A stretch of DNA of 46,241 nucleotides from Rhodospirillaceae bacterium (lineage in GTDB: Bacteria; Pseudomonadota; Alphaproteobacteria; Rhodospirillales; Rhodospirillaceae), in contig CANJRD010000025.1 of NCBI GenBank assembly GCA_947476695.1, forward strand, positions 1-46,241. Direction: 5' to 3'. Position 1 is the first letter of the stretch; each line of letters begins with the position of its first letter. Positions 40,030-46,241 of this stretch are shown in pieces. The notes under the pieces were generated by a model. That model saw only the letters and a list, made by a program, of their open reading frames with translations, did no database searches and had not been told where the DNA came from. Both the position numbers and the translations under genes were made by a program.

Positions 40030-40745
40030 GATGCTGTTCCTTCTGAATCGAAGCGATAGCCAACGCCGCGTACGGTGATGAAGTGCTTCGGCGTCTGCTG
40101 TTCACGCTCGAACAATTTGCGCAGACGCAGGATGAAATTGTCGATGGTGCGGGTGGAGGGATAAACCTCCTGCCCCCAAACGCGTTCCAGCAGATCGTCG
40201 CGGCCGATCACTTCACCCGGACGCTCGGCCAGGACTTTCAGGATCATGACCTCTTTCTCGGTCAGCTCATGCTCGCGGCCATCCCAGGCGCGGGCGCGGA
40301 AGCTGCGGAAATCGACCTGATTGCCGCCGAAATTCAGCGCCGACGCGCTGGCAACGGAGGCGCGGTACCATTCCCACCGGCGCAGGATGGCGCGGACGCG
40401 CAACAGGAATTCATCCAGGTTGAACGGCTTGGTCAGATAGTCATCGCCGCCGGCCTCAAGACCGCGAACCTTGTCGTGCGGGTCGCCGCGCGCCGTCAGG
40501 AACAGCACGGGGGTATTGACACCTTGCTGACGCAAGCTCGCGCAGAGTTCGAGACCTGACAACCGCGGCAGCATCACATCCAGGACCAGCATGTCGTAGT
40601 CGCCGGCGCTCGCTCGCTCCAGGCCGGTCTGGCCATCGTGCACGATATCGACGGTGTAGGTTTCGGCGCGCAGGTTCTCGGCCATGCCGCGCGCCAGCGG
40701 CAGATCGTCTTCAACCAACAGAATGCGGGGGACCTGATCGCTCAC
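40026..40745 (-). CDS. OmpR-family response regulator embedded in the heme operon
   Basis: 239-residue transcription factor. From the GTG at 40743-40745, which overlaps the kinase stop (GTGA), the receiver domain starts VPRILLVEDDLPLARGMAEN, with acidic D13-D14, phospho-acceptor D56 in LVLDVMLPRLSG, T in FLTARGD and K in LTKPFN. The winged-helix DNA-binding domain follows (LTEKEVMILKVLAERPGEVI, LLERVWGQEVYPSTRTID, ITVRGVGYRFDSEG). An ATG at 40775 would add ten residues. Its stop overlaps hemC, so translation is coupled on both sides. Likely targets are the hem genes themselves: tandem 11-bp-spaced repeats lie in the hemA-hemH divergent region. Signal unknown. Confidence 0.93.
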   Translation of the reverse strand: MSDQVPRILLVEDDLPLARGMAENLRAETYTVDIVHDGQTGLERASAGDYDMLVLDVMLPRLSGLELCASLRQQGVNTPVLFLTARGDPHDKVRGLEAGGDDYLTKPFNLDEFLLRVRAILRRWEWYRASVASASALNFGGNQVDFRSFRARAWDGREHELTEKEVMILKVLAERPGEVIGRDDLLERVWGQEVYPSTRTIDNFILRLRKLFEREQQTPKHFITVRGVGYRFDSEGTAS

Positions 40746-41845
40746 GGATGCGCGGCTCCCGTGGTCACCGGCCACGTGACGGTGAACGTGGCGCCCTGCC
40801 CCGGTCCGCCGCTGTAGGCTTCGGCGCGACCTTTTTCGAAGTGCATGATCCGCGCGACGATGAACAGTCCCAGACCTGTCCCGCCATGGGATTGCCGGTC
40901 GCCGGTGTCGAGGCGATGGAACTTCTCGAACAGGCGACGGGCGTCGCTGGGCACGAAGCCCACGCCGGTGTCGCTGACGGTCACGGCGATGCCGTCGGCC
41001 ACCGGTGCTGCGCTCAAAGTGACTTCGCCCTTGTTCTCCGCGGAGGCGGCAATGGCATTTTCGAGGAGGTTGCGCAGCACGGTGTCGACCGCAATTGAAT
41101 CTGCGTCGATCTCTATGGGGGTCGTCAGGCGATTGATCAACTTCACGCCTCGCTCGCGCGCCGTCTCTTCAAGCTGCGCAACGATTTGCGCTGCGGTGTC
41201 GGCGAGGTCAAAGCGCGTCTTCTGGAACTCAACGCGGCCGCGTTCGAGACGTGCGCTGTCGAGGATCTTGGTGACCATGCGCTCAAGGCGCACCACATCC
41301 TCGATCATGCGCTTGCTGAGCTGGCGGGTGTAATCCGGCGGCGGCTGGCGCTTGACAAGGGTCTCGGCGGACAAGCGCAAGCTGGCGAGCGGCGTCTTGA
41401 ACTGGTGCGAGACAAGCGCCAGGAAGTTGTCCTGCTGCCGGCGGACTTCGCGTTCCTCGCGCAAGCCGCGCCACAACACGCCGATGGAGCCGGCGAGTAC
41501 GAGCAAGAAAAACCCGCTCTCCCAGGTGTACTGCGTCACATGCGCGCCGCGATCGGCTTCAAGCTGATCGGTTGCCGCCGGCGCGATCATTAGGCGGCCT
41601 TCGGTGTCGGGGACGACATGCGGGAAATAGCCGCTGATCTCGTCCGCCGGCACGCCGGCTACCTGCAGCCGTCGCGCCGCCATCAGGTCGGCGCTGTAAA
41701 GCGCACGCACCATGTTGGTGGTGCCGGCGGCATAGTGCGACTGGTCGACCAGCCACCAGCAGACCTGCAACACCGAGAAGGCCAGCAGGCCGATCATGGT
41801 GAAGCGCACCACGCGGCCGGTCTCTGAGGGAAGAGGCGTCGTCAT
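40742..41845 (-). CDS. Membrane sensor histidine kinase embedded in the heme operon
   Basis: 367-residue sensor kinase. TM1 (about 12-33) and TM2 (about 110-125) frame a short periplasmic loop of about 75 residues with His37, His76 and His102 and no known sensor domain. HisKA has the phospho-acceptor His147 in LVSHQFKTPLASLRL; the ATPase domain has the N box RNLLENAIAA (N259, N263), SDTGVGF and GGTGLGLFI. It starts two bases after the hemL stop and overlaps the regulator (GTGA). Position between hemL and hemC suggests it senses heme, a precursor, or redox state that affects heme demand; this is inference from location. Confidence 0.92.
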   Translation of the reverse strand: MTTPLPSETGRVVRFTMIGLLAFSVLQVCWWLVDQSHYAAGTTNMVRALYSADLMAARRLQVAGVPADEISGYFPHVVPDTEGRLMIAPAATDQLEADRGAHVTQYTWESGFFLLVLAGSIGVLWRGLREEREVRRQQDNFLALVSHQFKTPLASLRLSAETLVKRQPPPDYTRQLSKRMIEDVVRLERMVTKILDSARLERGRVEFQKTRFDLADTAAQIVAQLEETARERGVKLINRLTTPIEIDADSIAVDTVLRNLLENAIAASAENKGEVTLSAAPVADGIAVTVSDTGVGFVPSDARRLFEKFHRLDTGDRQSHGGTGLGLFIVARIMHFEKGRAEAYSGGPGQGATFTVTWPVTTGAAHP

Positions 41846-41847
41846 GC

Positions 41848-43157
<1,310 letters not shown>

Positions 43158-43161
<4 letters not shown>

Positions 43162-44414
43162 GACAATCCCTCTTCGCTTTTCTGCGGCGGCACGGCGCTG
43201 CTCAAGCCGCGCAGGAAACTCTCAACCGCGCCCGGGCCTGCGTCGGCGGCGAGCGTGCGTACGCCCACCAACGTCGCATGCAGGAAACGGCGCGACATGC
43301 GATCGGCCCATTGATTGAGCGCCTCGCGATCCAATGCCTTCTCGGTATCGATCTCAGCCAGACCGGCCTGCACCAGCGCCTGGTGATGCTTCACCACGCC
43401 TTCGATTGCGGGTGCGGCCTGGCGCAACGCGGCTTCGCCGCGCAGACGATCCAGATGGAAGTCGACGATCTCGCGCGCGGGTCCAAGCTGGGTGTCGAAT
43501 GCGGAACTGCTGTCGCGCGCCACCGAGATCAGCGCATCCATGTCCAACAGTGTGATGCCCGACATCTCCGCCGCGGCGGGATCGATATTGGGCGGAACGC
43601 CGAAATCGACCGCGATCAAGCCGCCGTCCGGGGCCCAGCGGGCGATGTCGTCCACGCCGATCACGGTCTTCTCGCCGCCGACGGCGGCGACGACCGCATC
43701 GATCTCTTTGCCGTCGCGGCGCAAGTCATCCAGCGTCATCGGTGTGCCGCCGATCTCGGCCGCCATGCCTTCCGCGGTCGCTAGCGTGCGGCTGGCGATA
43801 ATCAGGCGATGGCCGCGGCCGATCAGGTCTGTCGCGCAACGGCGTGTCATCGGCGAGACGCCGATCACGGCGACGGTCGCGCTGCGGCCCTGCAAATGGG
43901 CATTCATGCGTCCCAACGCGCCGTCGGTCAGCGACACGACGCCGATCGAACGGGCGATGAAGCTTTGGACCTCGGTCGCCGCCTTGAGCACCTCGGCGAA
44001 CAAGCGATTCAGGACCGGGCCGCTGGTGCCAGCATCGCGCGCGGTCGCCCATCCGGCGCGGACCTGATTGCGGATCTCCGGTTCGCCGCGGCGGGCGGAT
44101 TCGAGCCCCGAAGACACCAGCAGCAAGTGCTCCATCCCGCCCTCGCCCTGCCAGGCCCGGAATCGCAGGCCGTTCATGTCGCTCAGGCGATCGCGATAGA
44201 GCTCTGGCGAGTCGGGGCCGACGATCACGAAAGTGATGCGGTTGCAGGTGCCGATATAGGCCAGTTCGGTCGCGCCGATGGCCTTGGCGATCTCGGGCAG
44301 CCGGGTGGTCAATTCGTGGCGGGGCAATGCGTGCGCGCCAAGGGTCGCAACCGGCACGTGCCGGTACGACAGGCCCACGATCACTAGGTTCTCGCTCAGG
44401 GGCTGCAAAAGCAT
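43158..44414 (-). CDS. hemA: Glutamyl-tRNA reductase (C5 pathway HemA)
   Basis: Reduces Glu-tRNA-Glu to glutamate-1-semialdehyde with NADPH, the committed step of C5 heme synthesis. 418 residues: catalytic Cys57 in AYIGTCNRITFVI, GLESARRGEPEIRNQVRAGW (a divergent form of the SMVxGExQIxxQV segment), the Rossmann part VAVIGVSPMTRRCATDLIGR and the dimerisation tail. It is not an ALA synthase, which would also be called hemA. The start is unsure: an ATG at 44412-44414 lies only one base after GAGGG, while a TTG two codons later has seven-base spacing. First gene of the operon; divergent from hemH. Confidence 0.92.
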
Positions 44415-44446
44415 ACCCTCGGGCTAGCATCCACCTCGTGGTCTTG

Positions 44447-44467
44447 TGTCACGGCAATGTCACGACA
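44447..44467. promoter_or_regulatory. Tandem direct repeat, probable OmpR-type operator between hemA and hemH
   Basis: TGTCACGGCA (44447-44456) and TGTCACGACA (44458-44467) match in 9 of 10 positions and are offset by exactly 11 bp, one helical turn. This is the arrangement bound by OmpR/PhoB-family dimers. It lies 33 bp from the hemA start and 79 bp from the hemH start. Neither side shows a strong -35/-10 pair, as expected for an activated promoter. GTGTC and GACAC at the outer edges also form an inverted repeat. That the embedded regulator binds here is inference. Confidence 0.55.
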
Positions 44468-44545
44468 CCCAATTCTTTCCTGGCGCAGTCCCCCGGTTGT
44501 CATGGCATATCGGGCGCGCACAACTGGGGGCACGTTGCGAACGCA

Positions 44546-45649
44546 ATGGGCGAGCGACTAGCGATCGTCATATTCAATCTGGGCGGGCCGGATACGCAGG
44601 AAGCGGTCCGGCCGTTCCTGTTCAATCTGTTCAACGACCCGAACATCATCGGCTATCCGCAGCCATTTCGGTGGCTGCTCGCGCGGCTGATTTCCGGCAC
44701 GCGCGCAAAGAAATCGCGCGCCCTCTACGCGCTGCTCGGCGGTGGTTCGCCGCTGCTCGCGGAAACCCGAGCCCAAGCCGCAGCACTGCAAGCAACACTC
44801 GACGCCAAGTCTGACACCGATGCAAAGGTGTTCGTGCTCATGCGCTACTGGCATCCGATGGCGCGCGAAGTGGTGGCGCAGGTAAAGGCTTTCGCGCCGA
44901 ACCGCGTCGTGTTGTTGCCGCTGTATCCGCAGTTCTCGACGACGACGACCGCGACAACGGCCGCGGCCTTCCGTAACGAGGCGAAGCGTCAGAAACTCGC
45001 TGCGCCAATTGATCTTGTGTGCTGTCATCCGAAGGAAGAAGGCTTCGTCGCGGCGGTCGCGGACATGGTGCGCGCGACGTACGATCAGGATTGCGCAGTG
45101 GCGGCACAGCCATGCCACCCGGGTGCGGCGCGCGGATTACGTCCCCGCGTGATCTTCACGGCGCACGGTTTGCCGGAAAAGATCATCGCCGATGGCGACC
45201 CCTATCAATGGCAAGTCGAGAAGACCGCGAAGCTGATCGCCGCGCGCGTGGACGTCGCCGGATTGGATTGGACACTCGCCTATCAAAGCCGCGTCGGTCC
45301 TGTGAAGTGGATCGGCCCTAGCCTGGAGCAGGAGATCGAGCGCGCCGGCCGCGATGGCGTGCCGGTGGTGGTGGCGCCGATCACCTTCATCTCCGAGCAC
45401 GTGGAGACATTGGTCGAACTCGACCATGAGATGCGCCTGCTGGCCGAAACGGTTGGGGTGCCGCGTTTCCACCGCGTTCCGACGGTGCGGACCAACACCT
45501 TATATATGGAGGCGCTCGCCCGGCTCGCCTTGGCGGCCTGCGGGCAGGGAACCTGCGCCGGAAGCGGCGCGCGGATCTGCCCCGCGAACTTCGTAAAATG
45601 CCCGCTGCATCAGCCGGTTGCAGCGGCCGAGGGCGCTGCGAACATTTAA
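44546..45649 (+). CDS. hemH: Ferrochelatase with Cys-rich C-terminus
   Basis: Inserts Fe(II) into protoporphyrin IX, the last step of heme synthesis. From the ATG at 44546 it has 367 residues: IVIFNLGGPDTQEAVRPFL, GGGSPLLAETRAQA, MRYWHPMAREVV, LLPLYPQFSTTTTATT, FTAHGLPEKIIADGDPYQWQ, LAYQSRVGPVKWIGPS, PITFISEHVETLVELDHE. The C-terminal tail has four cysteines (C-x4-C-x7-C-x6-C, around ACGQGTC, RIC and VKC), suggesting the [2Fe-2S] cluster known in some bacterial ferrochelatases. A Cys/Pro/Arg-rich stretch near DCAVAAQPCHPGAARG interrupts the core before FTAHGLPE. Divergent from hemA with a shared control region. Confidence 0.96.
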   Translation: MGERLAIVIFNLGGPDTQEAVRPFLFNLFNDPNIIGYPQPFRWLLARLISGTRAKKSRALYALLGGGSPLLAETRAQAAALQATLDAKSDTDAKVFVLMRYWHPMAREVVAQVKAFAPNRVVLLPLYPQFSTTTTATTAAAFRNEAKRQKLAAPIDLVCCHPKEEGFVAAVADMVRATYDQDCAVAAQPCHPGAARGLRPRVIFTAHGLPEKIIADGDPYQWQVEKTAKLIAARVDVAGLDWTLAYQSRVGPVKWIGPSLEQEIERAGRDGVPVVVAPITFISEHVETLVELDHEMRLLAETVGVPRFHRVPTVRTNTLYMEALARLALAACGQGTCAGSGARICPANFVKCPLHQPVAAAEGAANI

Positions 45650-45723
45650 GGCCACGGCCGAGGTGTTCGGTTGCGCTGCAGGACCGCCTCGGGTAGGTTG
45701 CGCCCCGCAAAAGCCGACCAGCC

Positions 45724-45813
<90 letters not shown>

Positions 45814-46102
45814 ACCATTTTTGTGTGTAATATCAGTGCCTTAGAAGATCGCGGGTTTCGGGGGAAAACCGCGAGTTCCCTTCTCCGGCTCGGGACCAGA
45901 GACACGAAAATCCCTGAATTTTGACCGGGGTATCTCCGGAAAATTTCAGGCAGTTCCCCATTCTCCACGACTGAGCGCCCGGCAAGCTGTTTGCACCTTC
46001 TCTGGAAGGCAGATGGGAACGCAGATTTCGACGCGGACTGGTTGCTTCTGCGCGCATACGCGCCGAACTGCGAGTTCCCGTGTGTGGTCCGTACTGCAAA
46101 AT
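45814..46102. other. Gene-free stretch between tRNA-Ser and the IS end
   Basis: About 290 bases with no convincing gene on either strand; the short open frames have no family character. It contains one AATTTTGACC (45917-45926), like the core of the IS end repeats further right, and two copies of GCGAGTTCCC (near 45871 and 46069). It could be decayed mobile-element sequence. Confidence 0.4.
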
Positions 46103-46241
46103 CGCGTGCAATTTTGACCCCCTGAGGGGCGATTTTCGCGTCCAATTCTGACCCCCTCTGACTTTGTGTCAGCGTCCCTTCCTTTTGCCGGGAAGGATGC
46201 TGGGGGGATGATTGGCGTGGATGTTATCGGCCAGATACGGC
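46103..46241 (+). mobile_element. Left end of an IS21-family element (truncated by window edge)
   Basis: Two 21-bp direct repeats, 46103-46123 and 46137-46157, differ at two positions and are offset by 34 bp; both contain CAATTYTGACCCCCT. Multiple TGACCCCC-bearing repeats near the end are typical of IS21-like elements in alphaproteobacteria. A CTGAC/GTCAG hairpin (near 46158-46172) and an istA-like start follow. The outer boundary cannot be fixed from one end. Confidence 0.6.
46208..46241 (+). CDS. istA: Start of IS21-family transposase IstA (11 codons, cut by window edge)
   Basis: ATG at 46208 after a GGGGGG run opens a frame reading MIGVDVIGQIR at the window edge. This matches the usual opening of alphaproteobacterial IstA proteins (M-I-x-V-D-V-x-x-x-I-R, before the helix-turn-helix). 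It lies just inside the terminal repeats, where istA begins. Only 11 codons are available, so the call rests on that pattern and context. Confidence 0.55.
   Translation, partial: MIGVDVIGQIR

Noticed and set aside
44497-44525. TTGTCA-N17-ACAACT as a hemH promoter
   Set aside because: The -10 matches the consensus in only two positions; too weak to list.
45814-46202. Several open frames of 60-250 codons downstream of tRNA-Ser and running back into hemH
   Set aside because: None has a recognisable motif, start site or ribosome-binding site, and they cross the tRNA gene.

Overview
The window is dense, GC-rich chromosomal DNA of a Gram-negative bacterium, most likely an alphaproteobacterium. 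The main signs are the housekeeping orders thrS-infC / rpmI-rplT-pheS and rplU-rpmA-(GNAT)-obgE-proB-proA-nadD-rsfS-rlmH, a membrane-anchored CycM-type cytochrome c next to kdsB-pheA, and a REP-like palindrome of a type common in alphaproteobacteria. KdsB implies KDO-containing LPS and FliN implies a flagellum. I cannot assign a genus. Against the usual alphaproteobacterial pattern, heme is made by the C5 route (glutamyl-tRNA reductase plus HemL).

Layout. 1-5.2 kb (mostly minus): translation genes pheS (cut by the window edge), rplT, rpmI, infC (apparent ATC start) and thrS, with two plus-strand genes (GNAT; FMN split-barrel protein) between rpmI and infC. 5.2-8.1 kb: a GT4 glycosyltransferase, divergent from an alpha/beta hydrolase and a secreted TPR protein. 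8.1-16.3 kb (minus): GST-like protein, a lone fliN, the oligopeptide importer yejABEF, a histidinol-phosphatase-type phosphatase and a membrane cytochrome c. 16.5-18.1 kb (plus): kdsB-pheA. 18.2-25.6 kb (minus): nudC, rlmH, rsfS, nadD, proA, proB, obgE, a GNAT, rpmA, rplU. 25.8-29 kb (plus): a QEGLA-motif zinc-protease-like protein and a secreted beta-helix protein. 29-36.6 kb (minus): a YgiQ radical SAM protein and a 1829-residue protein built almost wholly of octapeptide units. 36.8-45.6 kb: the heme locus. 45.7-46.2 kb: tRNA-Ser(CGA) and the left end of an IS21-type element, with the first codons of its istA-like gene at the edge.

Two regions stand out. First, hemA-hemL-[histidine kinase-response regulator]-hemC-hemE-hemF-hemJ form one minus-strand unit in which most junctions are GTGA or ATGA overlaps and the others are gaps of 2 and 5 bases. 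An OmpR-type two-component system is thus embedded in a heme operon. hemH is divergent, and the 131-bp region between hemA and hemH carries two near-identical 10-mers with an 11-bp period, the geometry of an OmpR-family operator. A self-contained signalling loop that controls heme synthesis is a reasonable inference. Second, the giant protein divides exactly into 226 octads, one 10-residue unit and one 7-residue unit, plus Met1 and three C-terminal residues. A clear 56-residue (7-octad) higher-order repeat lies in the middle.

No CRISPR array, prophage or complete mobile element was seen. Long open frames antisense to thrS, ygiQ, proA/proB, hemL and the octad gene are codon-usage shadows and are left out.
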